NCBI GenBank assembly: GCA_016789785.1
Contig: JAEUQE010000073.1
Coordinates: forward strand, 22,560 to 35,304
DNA length: 12,745 nt
Reading direction: 5' to 3'
Source: Bryobacterales bacterium
GTDB taxonomy: Bacteria; Acidobacteriota; Terriglobia; Bryobacterales; Bryobacteraceae
Shown: positions 1 through 7,214 of the stretch, piece after piece
Layout of the letters: each line of letters begins with the position of its first letter
How positions within the stretch are numbered: position 1 is the stretch's first letter
The notes under the pieces: generated by a model
Database searches by the model: none
Told to the model about the DNA's origin: nothing
What the model saw: only the letters and a program-made list of their open reading frames with translations
Translations under genes and position numbers: made by a program

Positions 1-1266
1 GATGCCCATCGCGGAGTAAATGGTCGCTTCCACATCTTCCGCGCGGATCTCGCGGCCACGGCCCCAGCCCGGCTCACGTGTGGATCCACCCGCCGCATCT
101 GTAACGCCAAGCACCCGGCCGCCATTCACTCCCGCGCCCGCAAACAACGCGGCCTGCTGCACATGGTGATCACGCCCTCTGCCTGCGTTCAGATTGCCGG
201 GAATCCGCCCGAACTCGCCCAGACACACGACCAGCGTCTGATCGAGCAGGCCATCATTCTGGAGATCCTGCATGAGGGTGCCGAGCGCGGCATCGAACTG
301 CTTTGTCAGCAGCATGTGACCGCGATTGGCGTCGTAGATGTTCTCGTGATGATCCCAATCGCCCTGGTTGATCTGAATGAAGCGCACGCCGGACCGCGCC
401 CGCAGCATATTTCGAGCCGCGATACATGCGTTGCCGAAACCGGTTGCGCCATAGCGGTTGCGCTCATTCTGATCGAACGTGAACATCGAATTCACATCGG
501 GGTTGTACACCAGCCGGCGCGCGGCATCGTTGAAGGCGTAGGATTCGTGCACCTCGGCGCCCAACTCCTTCGATTCGCGCAACTCGTTCGATAGCTCCTT
601 GTAAAGCTCATAACGGCGGTCAAACCGCGCCTGGCCGAGGGAGTGCGTTGTGTTCGCCATACCTCCGCCGCCAGGGCTCACATAGAACGGACTATGATCC
701 GGCGGCAAATAACCAGGGCCGGGACCTGCCGTGGTGTTCAGATGGACAAACAACGGCAGTACGCGATTCGGTTCCTGCTTCGTGAGTTCGATCGAGACCA
801 CCGAACCGATATGCGGCGCGATTCGCGAACTGCTCAACGTCGGATTGCGCCCAATCTGCACCCAGGTGCGCGCCAGATTGTGCACCAGCGCCCATGCCTT
901 GATGGATCGCACCAGCGCCACACGATTCATCTGCTCGGCAAGCACCGGCATGGCGCCCTGCGGCCAACGGATGTCGCCGTAGCTGGTTGGGTTGAAACTC
1001 TGCGGGGTCCACGGGCCTTCCTTCAGATCGAAGGTGTCGATCTGGCTTGGGCCGCCCGACATCAACACAAAGATGCAATACTTCGCCGTGCTCTTCAATG
1101 CTGGCGCTGCCTGCGCGATGCGCTCGGTGGGGCGTCCTGGCATCAGGAAGTAACCGCCGATCGCGGAAGTGGCGTGTTGGAAGAACAACCGCCGCCCCAT
1201 CTGTGGACGCCGCCAGAATTGCGTGCCCGCGATCTTTGTCCAGTCGTAACCGAATCTGTCTTTCAT
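1..1266 (-). CDS. DUF1501 domain protein, exported, 3' end cut by window edge
   Basis: The first 422 codons read without a stop to the window edge. Seen: GGPSQIDTFD (residues 71-80), GDWDHH (302-307), GEFGR (350-354), GRDHH (364-368) and GGRVLGVTDA (382-391). These are hallmark motifs of DUF1501, whose Asp/His clusters suggest an alkaline-phosphatase/sulfatase-like metal-binding fold. The N-terminus contains GRRLFFQ (24-30) followed by a hydrophobic stretch, which looks like a twin-arginine signal, so export is likely. The start ATG is at 1266, with GGAG at 1273-1276 six bases upstream and only 10 bp after the stop of the DUF1549/DUF1553 gene, so the two are almost certainly co-transcribed. 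Family members usually have roughly 430-480 residues, so little should be missing. Substrate and reaction are unknown. Family assignment is firm; function is not. Confidence 0.92.
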   Translation of the reverse strand, partial: MKDRFGYDWTKIAGTQFWRRPQMGRRLFFQHATSAIGGYFLMPGRPTERIAQAAPALKSTAKYCIFVLMSGGPSQIDTFDLKEGPWTPQSFNPTSYGDIRWPQGAMPVLAEQMNRVALVRSIKAWALVHNLARTWVQIGRNPTLSSSRIAPHIGSVVSIELTKQEPNRVLPLFVHLNTTAGPGPGYLPPDHSPFYVSPGGGGMANTTHSLGQARFDRRYELYKELSNELRESKELGAEVHESYAFNDAARRLVYNPDVNSMFTFDQNERNRYGATGFGNACIAARNMLRARSGVRFIQINQGDWDHHENIYDANRGHMLLTKQFDAALGTLMQDLQNDGLLDQTLVVCLGEFGRIPGNLNAGRGRDHHVQQAALFAGAGVNGGRVLGVTDAAGGSTREPGWGRGREIRAEDVEATIYSAMGI

Positions 1267-1276
1267 GGCACGCTCC

Positions 1277-3136
1277 TCAATAGCTGAAGATGAACTCAGG
1301 CTTGTTCATCAGGGCCCAGGCCAGATCCTCAATGAACGCGTTGCGCTCGTTGGCGTCGCGGGCTTTCGCAAGGAACTCGATGCCCGATTTCCGCTCTTTT
1401 TCGGTGGGCGTGCGCGACAGAATCAGCAGGCTCAATTCGTCCACCACTTCCTCGTTCGTCCCAAGCCGCGATGCCGCCGTGATGGTTGGAGACGTGTTCA
1501 CACGGACGCGGTTCAGCACAAACGAGTCATTCATGAGATTCATCTGCTGGAGGATGGAGAGACTGTTGCTGCGCGGCTGAGAGTCGCGATTGCCCCGCAG
1601 GAAGTGATTGAGGAACGTGGCCACCGCACCGTTGCTGCGCGGTTCGGCAGGCTCAGGAAGCTGCATTGCCCAATTCAGCGGCAGCGTGAAGCCAGTCACT
1701 GTGTACACGGGCGTCACACCGGTCGACTTCACAATCGCGTCGTGCACCTCCTCCGCCATCATTCGCCGGGGATAGTGGCGCGCGAAGCTGCTCACGTATT
1801 CATACTTCCATTCGCCGTCGTACCGAGAGCTGAGTTGATAGGCGGTCGACTGCACCAGCGTACGAACGAATCCGCGCAAGTTGTAGTCGTAGTCCTTGAG
1901 GAAATCGGCCAGCTTCACCAACAGACGAGGATGCGTTGCTTGCAGTGTCCACGGGGCATCGGGCGGATTGTCCGGATCGAGCCTTGCGGGGTCCAGACTG
2001 TCCACAGGCTCCACCAGCGCGAGATTGAAGATCTCCTTCCAGATACGGTTGGCGAAGTTGCGTGAAAACATCGGGTCCTTGATCATGAACTCCGCGAACG
2101 CGACGCGCCAGTTGCCATCCTTCGGCGTGAGGCCCCCGAAGTACTCCGGCGACAGGTTGCGAACGTTGCCGATCGCGGCCCGGTCCGGCCGGTTGCCCCA
2201 ATTGGTGTTCAGATCATAGGTGCCCGTGGTGCGATCGTTGACATCAAAGCTGCGGTAGTAGCGGTCGGTCGCCGGCACATTCCGTTGCGGCATGTTCAGG
2301 CGTGAGAAAAACGCGGACAACCGCCACGCTTCGGCTCTTGATACTTTCGATCCCCATAAGTTCACTTGATCGAGCCGGCCGCGCCCACTGTGGCAGAGCA
2401 GGCAATCCATCTCGCCCAGGCCAAGAAACGTCGACATGGTCATCGACAGCATCGTGTCGTAGGTGTCCTGAATTGGACCCATGGGAGTCTTCGAGGCGAT
2501 CGGATAGTTCGAGTTGCCGAAGCGTGCCTCGAAGCTGTTGCCCGTACCGGTGACAAGATCGTAGGCAAGTGTGGTGAGCGCCTTATCCTCCGCCAGCGAC
2601 TGCCGCAGGTACACGTGATAGGCGTTCCGGCCGTCCTGCTGACGATCGAAATTCGACGGAAACGAGTTGTTCTTCAGCAGATCGCCCAGCCACATCGTCC
2701 ACTTGTCGAGAAACTCTGGTGAGGCCAACAACTGGTCGATCACCTTGTCACGCTTGTTCTCATCCGAACTGCCAACGAATGCGCGGATTTCGTTCGGTGA
2801 TGGAATGCGCCCCGTGAGATCAAGCATCACCCGCCGCAGGAATTCCTCGTCTGTCGAGACAGGCGCGGACGCAATGCCGCGCTCCTGGAGTGTGTCGAAG
2901 ATGTAGTCGTCGATAAAGTTGCGCCGGGGCAGCGAGCCTGGCTGTACAGTGCGAATCTTCGCGGATGCCGCGCGGGCGCTGAACTTCGACGTCGCATCGA
3001 AGATCTCGCGGTGCGCGCGAGCCTGCCGGTCCAGATACTCATCGGGCTTGGCTTGAAAACTGCAATCGATGTTTCCCCGTATCGACTGTCCGCTTGCAGC
3101 CCACGCCACTAAAAACGCAGCAATCGTTTTAAACAT
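1277..3136 (-). CDS. DUF1549/DUF1553 (PSD1-type) exported protein
   Basis: A 619-residue protein when started at ATG 3136, which gives an N-terminal signal peptide (MFKTIAAFLVAWAASGQS). The frame stays open upstream to an ATG at 3232, but the extra 32 residues are hydrophilic and would bury the signal, so I prefer 3136. The ribosome site there is only a weak purine run (GAACGAAGAC). DUF1549 lies at roughly residues 73-280 and contains RRVMLDLTGRIPS (near 101) and the Cys pair CLLCH (245-249). DUF1553 lies at roughly 350-610, with NRIWKEIFNLALVEPVD, ending in NKPEFIFSY. CxxCH has the form of a c-type heme site and corresponds to the conserved CxxCH of this family; whether heme is bound is unknown. 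The gene is paired with DUF1501 immediately downstream, as is common in Acidobacteriota and Planctomycetota. No reaction has been firmly assigned to the family. Confidence 0.92.
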   Translation of the reverse strand: MFKTIAAFLVAWAASGQSIRGNIDCSFQAKPDEYLDRQARAHREIFDATSKFSARAASAKIRTVQPGSLPRRNFIDDYIFDTLQERGIASAPVSTDEEFLRRVMLDLTGRIPSPNEIRAFVGSSDENKRDKVIDQLLASPEFLDKWTMWLGDLLKNNSFPSNFDRQQDGRNAYHVYLRQSLAEDKALTTLAYDLVTGTGNSFEARFGNSNYPIASKTPMGPIQDTYDTMLSMTMSTFLGLGEMDCLLCHSGRGRLDQVNLWGSKVSRAEAWRLSAFFSRLNMPQRNVPATDRYYRSFDVNDRTTGTYDLNTNWGNRPDRAAIGNVRNLSPEYFGGLTPKDGNWRVAFAEFMIKDPMFSRNFANRIWKEIFNLALVEPVDSLDPARLDPDNPPDAPWTLQATHPRLLVKLADFLKDYDYNLRGFVRTLVQSTAYQLSSRYDGEWKYEYVSSFARHYPRRMMAEEVHDAIVKSTGVTPVYTVTGFTLPLNWAMQLPEPAEPRSNGAVATFLNHFLRGNRDSQPRSNSLSILQQMNLMNDSFVLNRVRVNTSPTITAASRLGTNEEVVDELSLLILSRTPTEKERKSGIEFLAKARDANERNAFIEDLAWALMNKPEFIFSY

Positions 3137-3150
3137 ACTGTCTTCGTTCG

Positions 3151-3160
3151 ATTGTACAAT
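3151..3160. promoter_or_regulatory. Palindrome ATTGTACAAT, possible -10 element or operator
   Basis: A perfect 10-bp palindrome that presents TACAAT on both strands. On the minus strand, TACAAT (3156 to 3151) ends 14 bases before the ATG at 3136. That would suit a -10 element and give a leader of only about seven bases. No good -35 hexamer lies 16-18 bp upstream. It could equally be a small dyad for a regulator. Low confidence. Confidence 0.3.
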
Positions 3161-3260
3161 GCCGGACTCGTCATCCTGGGGCATGCTATCCTGTCGAATG
3201 ACCCCGATTCGAAGGGGACTAGCGCGTTTCAACTCCAGGGTAAATTCGGATTGACGCGAC

Positions 3261-3301
3261 GAAGGGGCCTTCCCGCAAGGGTTGCGCCCCTTCTCCTTTT
3301 T
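3261..3301 (+). terminator. Hairpin plus T run, terminator- or attenuator-like
   Basis: GAAGGGGC (3261-3268) pairs perfectly with GCCCCTTC (3286-3293). Inside it, CCC (3272-3274) pairs with GGG (3279-3281) around a GCAA tetraloop of the GNRA type. The stem is followed by TCCTTTTT to 3301. This is an intrinsic-terminator shape in the plus orientation only; the minus strand has no T run after the stem. No plus-strand gene ends here, so it would act on the leader of the downstream operon as an attenuator or leader hairpin, or stop antisense transcription leaving the DUF gene region. The structure is seen; the role is inferred. Confidence 0.5.
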
Positions 3302-3336
3302 CGGCCTCGCCGCTTCTCCTTTCTCAGCCTCGCCGC
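3291..3336 (+). repeat. Two tandem copies of a 23-bp pyrimidine-rich unit
   Basis: Unit 1 is 3291-3313 and unit 2 is 3314-3336. Both start TTCTCCTTT and end GCCTCGCCGC, and they match at 21 of 23 positions. A partial third copy (TTCCTCC) follows at 3337. The array overlaps the end of the hairpin and its T run and lies 66 bp before the first gene of the operon. It could be a two-site regulator target (23 bp is close to two helical turns) or simple slippage. Confidence 0.7.
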
Positions 3337-3402
3337 TTCCTCCAAGAAAGTTCGAGCCGGGCGTGATGTTTCCTGCAATCCGCTCACACGCCAGTAGAGC
3401 CG

Positions 3403-3798
3403 ATGAGCAAAAAGACCTTCACGATTGGCCGCGACCGCACCGCCGATATCCCCCTCGCCGATCCTTCGGTGAGCCGGCAGCATGCGGAAATCCAGCTTCT
3501 GGATACCGGCTGTCTGTTTCTCATCGACTGCAACAGCAGCAACGGCACGTGGTTGTTTCGTGAGGGGATCCCGAGACGCATTCAACAGGACACCGTCAGC
3601 GCCGGCGAAGAGATTCAATTCGGCAGCGTGCGCATCGCTGCTTCCGATCTGATCGACGTCGCGCAACGCAGTCTCGCGCCTCCCGCGCCGCAACCGCAGG
3701 CGCGCACACTTCCCAAGAGCACGAAGCTGGTGCGCTGCGGCTGTGGCGCAGTGGTGGCGATGGGGAGCGAATGTCCTTTCTGTGGAGTGAACGTATGA
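3403..3798 (+). CDS. FHA domain protein with C-terminal zinc ribbon
   Basis: 131 residues. The FHA fold, a phosphothreonine reader, spans about residues 3-85. Its recognition residues are all present: GRD at 9-11 (Arg10), SRQH at 24-27 (Ser24, His27) and NSSNGT at 44-49 (Asn47). After a Pro/Ala-rich linker (near 91-100), residues 112-127 form a CxC-x9-CxxC cluster (Cys112, 114, 124, 127), which reads as a small zinc ribbon. No signal peptide or membrane segment is present, so it is cytoplasmic. It is the first gene of the block, and its stop overlaps the next start as ATGA at 3795-3798. No strong ribosome site precedes ATG 3403. Inferred role: a soluble adaptor that brings phosphorylated partners, perhaps the linked kinase, to the channel pair encoded next. 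Confidence 0.9.
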   Translation: MSKKTFTIGRDRTADIPLADPSVSRQHAEIQLLDTGCLFLIDCNSSNGTWLFREGIPRRIQQDTVSAGEEIQFGSVRIAASDLIDVAQRSLAPPAPQPQARTLPKSTKLVRCGCGAVVAMGSECPFCGVNV

Positions 3799-4610
3799 AT
3801 TCCGAAGCCTCCGTCTCCGCGCCGATTCCGACGCCGCCCGCTTCGTCCAACGGCTTCTGGTCGCTGCCCAGCCGCTCGATGGTGATGCTCGTGGCGGTGG
3901 CGCTGTCCATCGCATGCATCACCTTGCTGACCCTGACGCTGCGCGGGCGCGCCGCGGTGCTGATTCTCGATTACGGATCGGTACACTTTCCCTATCCCTT
4001 CACCATCCAGAACATGATGCACGTCGTGTTCTTCATCGGCCTCGGCGAGATCTTCGTGCGCTGGCGGATCGGTGTGCGCGAGCATGCGTTTCTCAACAGC
4101 GGATTTCTCCCGGAAGATGATCAGACGGTTCTCCAGGTGCGGGATCTCGGTCCGGTTCGGCGCCGTGTGGCCGCGGCCTTCGACCGCGAGAATGGCTTTC
4201 TTCCCTCGCTCATCAATCTCGCGATTCTTCAGTTTCAAGCGAGCCGCTCCATTGACCAGACGGCCGCGGTGGTGAGCAATTCCCTCGAGTTGATTGCGCA
4301 CCGCGTCGACATGCGTTACGGTGTGGTGCGCTTTATCGCATGGTTGGTGCCGACGCTCGGGTTCATCGGCACGGTATACGGCCTGGGTGCGTCGCTTGCG
4401 GAGGCCGGCGATCCAACCAAGCAACTCGATACGAAGGAAGTGGCCAAGACGCTCGCGGTCGGCTTCGACTGCACGATGGTGGCGTTGATGCAAAGCGCGG
4501 TGCTCGTGTTCTTTCTCCAGTTGGTTCAGGAGAAGGAGGAGACCGCCGTCAACCATTCCGGAGACTACGTGCTTCGCAATCTCATCAACCGCCTGTACGT
4601 AGGCCAGTAG
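3795..4610 (+). CDS. MotA/TolQ/ExbB-type proton channel subunit
   Basis: 271 residues from ATG 3795, chosen because of the 4-bp ATGA overlap with the preceding gene and GGAG at 3784-3787. An in-frame ATG at 3771 would add eight residues and lacks this arrangement. Four membrane segments are visible at about 29-49, 71-90, 177-201 and 216-244, with a cytoplasmic region of about 85 residues between the second and third. This matches MotA-type topology. The segment LVPTLGFIGTVYGLG (184-198) is the core motif of the MotA/TolQ/ExbB superfamily. The third and fourth helices normally line the proton path around the partner's membrane helix, and the partner is encoded 13 bp downstream. This is not a flagellar stator in context, since no flagellar gene is near. 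Family is confident; the driven process is unknown. Confidence 0.9.
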   Translation: MNSEASVSAPIPTPPASSNGFWSLPSRSMVMLVAVALSIACITLLTLTLRGRAAVLILDYGSVHFPYPFTIQNMMHVVFFIGLGEIFVRWRIGVREHAFLNSGFLPEDDQTVLQVRDLGPVRRRVAAAFDRENGFLPSLINLAILQFQASRSIDQTAAVVSNSLELIAHRVDMRYGVVRFIAWLVPTLGFIGTVYGLGASLAEAGDPTKQLDTKEVAKTLAVGFDCTMVALMQSAVLVFFLQLVQEKEETAVNHSGDYVLRNLINRLYVGQ

Positions 4611-4611
4611 C

Positions 4612-4616
4612 GGAGG
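4612..4616 (+). promoter_or_regulatory. Ribosome binding site GGAGG for the MotB-like gene
   Basis: GGAGG sits seven bases before ATG 4624, in the 13-bp gap after the channel gene, and fixes the start of the MotB/TolR-like gene. Confidence 0.75.
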
Positions 4617-4623
4617 CGAACCC

Positions 4624-5622
4624 ATGTCGTTGAAGGCGGGCAATCGCGAGGTCAACATCTTCAACATGTCGCTGCTCGACATTCTGTGCGGCGCGCTGGG
4701 AGCGTTCTGCTTCCTGATGCTCGCGCTGTTCCCTTACTACTCGCCGAAGGGGTTGACCGCGAAGGAGGCCGTCGAGCAGGCCGAGCAATTGCAGAAAGAG
4801 ATCGAGGAGTTGAAGCGCAGGCTCGCAAACTCCACTGATAAGGACAAGGTGCAGGCATTGCTGCAGAAGTTGGAAGGCAGGATTCGCATGCTGCAGGGAC
4901 AGTTGAACAAGGCACTGCGCGAGTTGGAAGTGATGCGAGCCAAGAGCGCCCGCGCGGAAGAGGCCGAACGCGCCGCCCAGGAATTGCAGAAGCGCCTCGA
5001 GGAGTTGAAGGCGCAACTGGAGCCGGGAGATCCTCGCCAGTTGTTGCAGAAGATTGAAGAAGTGGAACGCCTGATGCAGGAACAGCAGGCCAGGCTGCAG
5101 AAGGCGGCCAAGGAGTTGGCGCAGAAGCAGGAGCAGGTTCGCAAGCTCTCCACGCGCAACCCGGTGCTCGTCAAGATGAACAGCCTTGTCGCGGCTCACG
5201 ACGTGGACCTCTACGTCTACTTCAAGGCGGAGAAATCCTCACAGTCCAAGCCGGATCCCGCGGTCAAGCAACGCCACGAATACAGCGACGAGTATTACGA
5301 CGGCTGCGAACGGTCCACATGCAGCGAGACGTGGATCATGCGCGACGTGCCCCGCGGCGTGGACTTCGAGGTCTACTACAAGTTTCTTCAAGCCAACAAG
5401 GACAAGAAGCCCGCGCGAGTCACGGGGTCCTATTTCCACGATGGCAAGGCCTACCCGCTTCCGGAAGCCACGATTCCAAAGGAGAAGACGATGGTTCTCG
5501 CCGGCGCGATTCGTGCAAATCCCGACTACACGGTGACTTTCAAGCCCGCGCCGGAGTTCGAACAGTCGTACAAACAACTGATCGAGAAACAGACGCCACC
5601 CAAGGAGACCAAGAAGCAATGA
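4624..5622 (+). CDS. MotB/TolR-like single-pass protein with long coiled coil
   Basis: 332 residues. One membrane helix near the N-terminus (about 15-38) carries Asp19 in MSLLDILCGALGA, at the place of the proton-binding Asp of MotB/ExbD/TolR. Residues 45-178 form a long charged coiled coil rich in Glu, Lys, Gln and Leu. Residues 180-312 form a separate domain of mixed beta-like segments with a Cys pair (Cys228, Cys233). The C-terminus is Lys-rich. By family topology everything after the helix is periplasmic. No OmpA-like peptidoglycan-binding motif is visible, which separates it from flagellar MotB and from ZorB of Zorya defence. It should assemble with the MotA-like protein encoded just upstream. 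Its stop overlaps the next start (ATGA, 5619-5622). What the C-terminal domain binds is unknown. Confidence 0.82.
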   Translation: MSLKAGNREVNIFNMSLLDILCGALGAFCFLMLALFPYYSPKGLTAKEAVEQAEQLQKEIEELKRRLANSTDKDKVQALLQKLEGRIRMLQGQLNKALRELEVMRAKSARAEEAERAAQELQKRLEELKAQLEPGDPRQLLQKIEEVERLMQEQQARLQKAAKELAQKQEQVRKLSTRNPVLVKMNSLVAAHDVDLYVYFKAEKSSQSKPDPAVKQRHEYSDEYYDGCERSTCSETWIMRDVPRGVDFEVYYKFLQANKDKKPARVTGSYFHDGKAYPLPEATIPKEKTMVLAGAIRANPDYTVTFKPAPEFEQSYKQLIEKQTPPKETKKQ

Positions 5623-6209
5623 TCCGCTGCAACGAAGGGCACTTCTACGATCCTGCGAAACACACTTCATGTCCATGGTGCGGGCAGCGTATCGACATCG
5701 GCGCTCGCATTCCCGAGACAGTTCCCGTGCGTCCCGGCCCTTCCGATCCGCTGAAGACGGTTCCGGTGGCGCCACCAGTTGCGCCACCAGTCCCGCCGCC
5801 TGCCGCTGTGCCGGCTCCCGCGCCGCAGGCCGCTGGTAAGACCGTACGTCTGGTGCGGGAACAGTTGGGTATCGATCCTGTGGTGGGTTGGTTGGTCTGC
5901 ACGCAAGGCCCGGACCGTGGCAAGGACTACCGGCTGCATTCGGAGAAGAACTTCATTGGCCGCGCCACGTCGATGGATGTTTGCGTTTCCGGTGACGACG
6001 CAATCTCGCGCGAGAAGCATGCGGTGGTTACGTTCGAACCGAAGAAGCAGACGTTCTGGCTCTTGCCGGGAGAGTCGAGCGGACTCGTGTATCTGAATGG
6101 CGACATTCTGCACCTTCCGGCGCTGCTGAAGGATCGTGACGTCATCGAGATCGGCAAAACCAAACTCGTGCTGGTGCCGTTTGTCTCGGGCGAATTCCGA
6201 TGGGAGTGA
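5619..6209 (+). CDS. Zinc ribbon plus FHA domain protein
   Basis: 196 residues from ATG 5619, which overlaps the preceding stop by 4 bp and has AGGAG at 5603-5607. The frame is open further upstream, but the RCNEGHFYD...CPWCG start matches the usual N-terminus of zinc-ribbon FHA proteins. Cys4, Cys18 and Cys21, with His8 or His15, can form a zinc site. A Pro/Ala/Val linker spans about 39-72, with APPV written twice in the DNA as an 11-bp repeat at 5769-5791. The FHA domain spans about 90-190, with Arg115, Ser130 and His134 in place. The usual SNGT loop is changed to YLNGD, which keeps Asn160 and Gly161. It is cytoplasmic. Inferred role: a second phosphopeptide reader of the block. Confidence 0.88.
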   Translation: MIRCNEGHFYDPAKHTSCPWCGQRIDIGARIPETVPVRPGPSDPLKTVPVAPPVAPPVPPPAAVPAPAPQAAGKTVRLVREQLGIDPVVGWLVCTQGPDRGKDYRLHSEKNFIGRATSMDVCVSGDDAISREKHAVVTFEPKKQTFWLLPGESSGLVYLNGDILHLPALLKDRDVIEIGKTKLVLVPFVSGEFRWE

Positions 6210-6218
6210 TTTGACGCC

Positions 6219-7214
6219 GTGCCTTACGCCTTCGGCAATGCCCAACACATTGGCCTGCGCGAGCAGCAGCAGGATTCGTTCGGCTTCTCCGATCCGGCGA
6301 ATGAGGCTCTCTGCGCACACGGAGGATTCCTCGCCGTCGTGGCCGACGGGATGGGTGGCATGCAGCACGGGGATCTCGCGAGCCGCTCGGCCGTGCGCGC
6401 GTTCCTTCAGGCCTATGAGCGCAAGGCGGTGGACGAGCCAATTCCTGATGCGCTCTGGCGATGTCTTCACGAAGCCGCCGCCTATGTGCGGTCGGCGCAA
6501 ACAAGTCTCGCGGCGGGAGAGGAGATTGGTACAACGTTCGTGGCCGCGGCTTTGCACCACCAGCATCTCTACTGGATTTCCGTTGGAGACAGTGGGCTGT
6601 TCCTCTACCGGGAAGGCGAATGGACGCAGTTGAACACGCCACACATCTATGCCCGCGAACTCGATGCGCGCGCAGAGGCGGGTGAGATCACGGCGGAGCA
6701 GGCGCTATCGGACCCGCAGAGGGAAGCGCTCACCAGCTTTCTCGGCGGTGAGATGAACGAGGTTGACCGCAACGTGCGCGCATTTCCCCTGCATGCCAGC
6801 GATTGCCTACTGCTTGCAAGCGATGGTCTGTTCAGGACACTGGCCCCGGATGAGATGAGTTCGGCCATGGTGGGGACGCTCCAGGAGCGTTGCGAAGCAC
6901 TGGTCCGCCGCACGTTGGAGAAGCGATCGCCGGCGCAGGACAACGTGACCGCCGTTGCGCTGGCCTTGGAGGAGACAGCGCTCGGAGTTGCCGCGTCCGC
7001 GCTACCCAAGACGCCCCCTCGCAGGGCGATACGTCGCCGCGCCGGAATACGCGTTGCCGTATTCGCCGCTGCCCTGGCCGCGATGGCTGCGGGCTACTTC
7101 TGGCGAACATACTGCTGTCAGCCTCCCCCAGCGCCCTTGGCGAAGGAGAAGCCCGGCCAGGGCTACGATCCCGCCGCACTGCCACCGTCGGAAAAAGCTC
7201 AGGAGGACAAGTGA
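6219..7214 (+). CDS. PP2C-type protein phosphatase with C-terminal membrane anchor
   Basis: 331 residues starting at GTG 6219, nine bases after the preceding stop, with GGGAG at 6202-6206. PP2C (PPM) motifs run in order: QQDSF with Asp19, ADGMGG with Asp43, GTT (104-106), VGDSG with Asp124, ASDGL with Asp202, and DNVT with Asp241. All metal-binding aspartates are kept, so it should be an active Mg/Mn-dependent Ser/Thr phosphatase. After a basic stretch (PPRRAIRRRAG) a membrane helix spans about 277-294, leaving about 37 residues with Cys299-Cys300 outside. The basic side puts the catalytic domain in the cytoplasm. Its natural substrates are likely the linked kinase and targets of that kinase (inference). 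The stop overlaps the protease start by one base (TGATG). Confidence 0.93.
   Translation: MPYAFGNAQHIGLREQQQDSFGFSDPANEALCAHGGFLAVVADGMGGMQHGDLASRSAVRAFLQAYERKAVDEPIPDALWRCLHEAAAYVRSAQTSLAAGEEIGTTFVAAALHHQHLYWISVGDSGLFLYREGEWTQLNTPHIYARELDARAEAGEITAEQALSDPQREALTSFLGGEMNEVDRNVRAFPLHASDCLLLASDGLFRTLAPDEMSSAMVGTLQERCEALVRRTLEKRSPAQDNVTAVALALEETALGVAASALPKTPPRRAIRRRAGIRVAVFAAALAAMAAGYFWRTYCCQPPPAPLAKEKPGQGYDPAALPPSEKAQEDK
7201..7206 (+). promoter_or_regulatory. Ribosome binding site AGGAGG for the protease-FHA gene
   Basis: A full AGGAGG seven bases before ATG 7214. It settles the start of the protease-FHA gene at 7214, although the frame stays open far upstream inside the phosphatase gene. Confidence 0.85.

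Larger units (their letters stand above)
3137..3402. other. Divergent intergenic region
   Basis: These 266 bp separate the minus-strand DUF gene pair from the plus-strand eight-gene block and must hold the control signals for both. Seen here: a 10-bp palindrome (3151-3160), a hairpin followed by a T run (3261-3301) and a 23-bp tandem repeat (3291-3336). I could not find a convincing -35/-10 pair for the plus-strand operon. Weak candidates are TATCCT at 3187-3192 and TAAATT at 3241-3246, both without a good -35. A small open frame within this region has no recognisable ribosome site or family features and I do not call it a gene. Confidence 0.6.

Noticed and set aside
163..2065. Several plus-strand open frames opposite the DUF1501 and DUF1549 genes
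   Set aside because: Each lies antisense to a gene with strong family motifs, has no ribosome site and shows no domain.
3152..3397. Small plus-strand frame in the divergent intergenic region
   Set aside because: No ribosome site, no family features, and it runs through the hairpin and tandem repeat.
3615..4682. Minus-strand open frame of about 355 codons across the FHA and channel genes
   Set aside because: His/Arg-rich low-information protein with no motif. The plus strand here has clear FHA and MotA/ExbB motifs with translational coupling.
3795..5622. Zorya defence system (ZorA/ZorB)
   Set aside because: The MotA-like protein lacks the long cytoplasmic tail of ZorA, the MotB-like protein shows no OmpA domain, and no ZorC, ZorD or ZorE homologue is present.
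3795..5622. Flagellar stator motA/motB
   Set aside because: No flagellar or chemotaxis gene is nearby and the MotB-like periplasmic part is a coiled coil with an unrelated domain.
5765..5776. 12-bp palindrome GGTGGCGCCACC in the second FHA gene
   Set aside because: It lies inside the Pro/Ala linker code and is explained by codon use for that linker.
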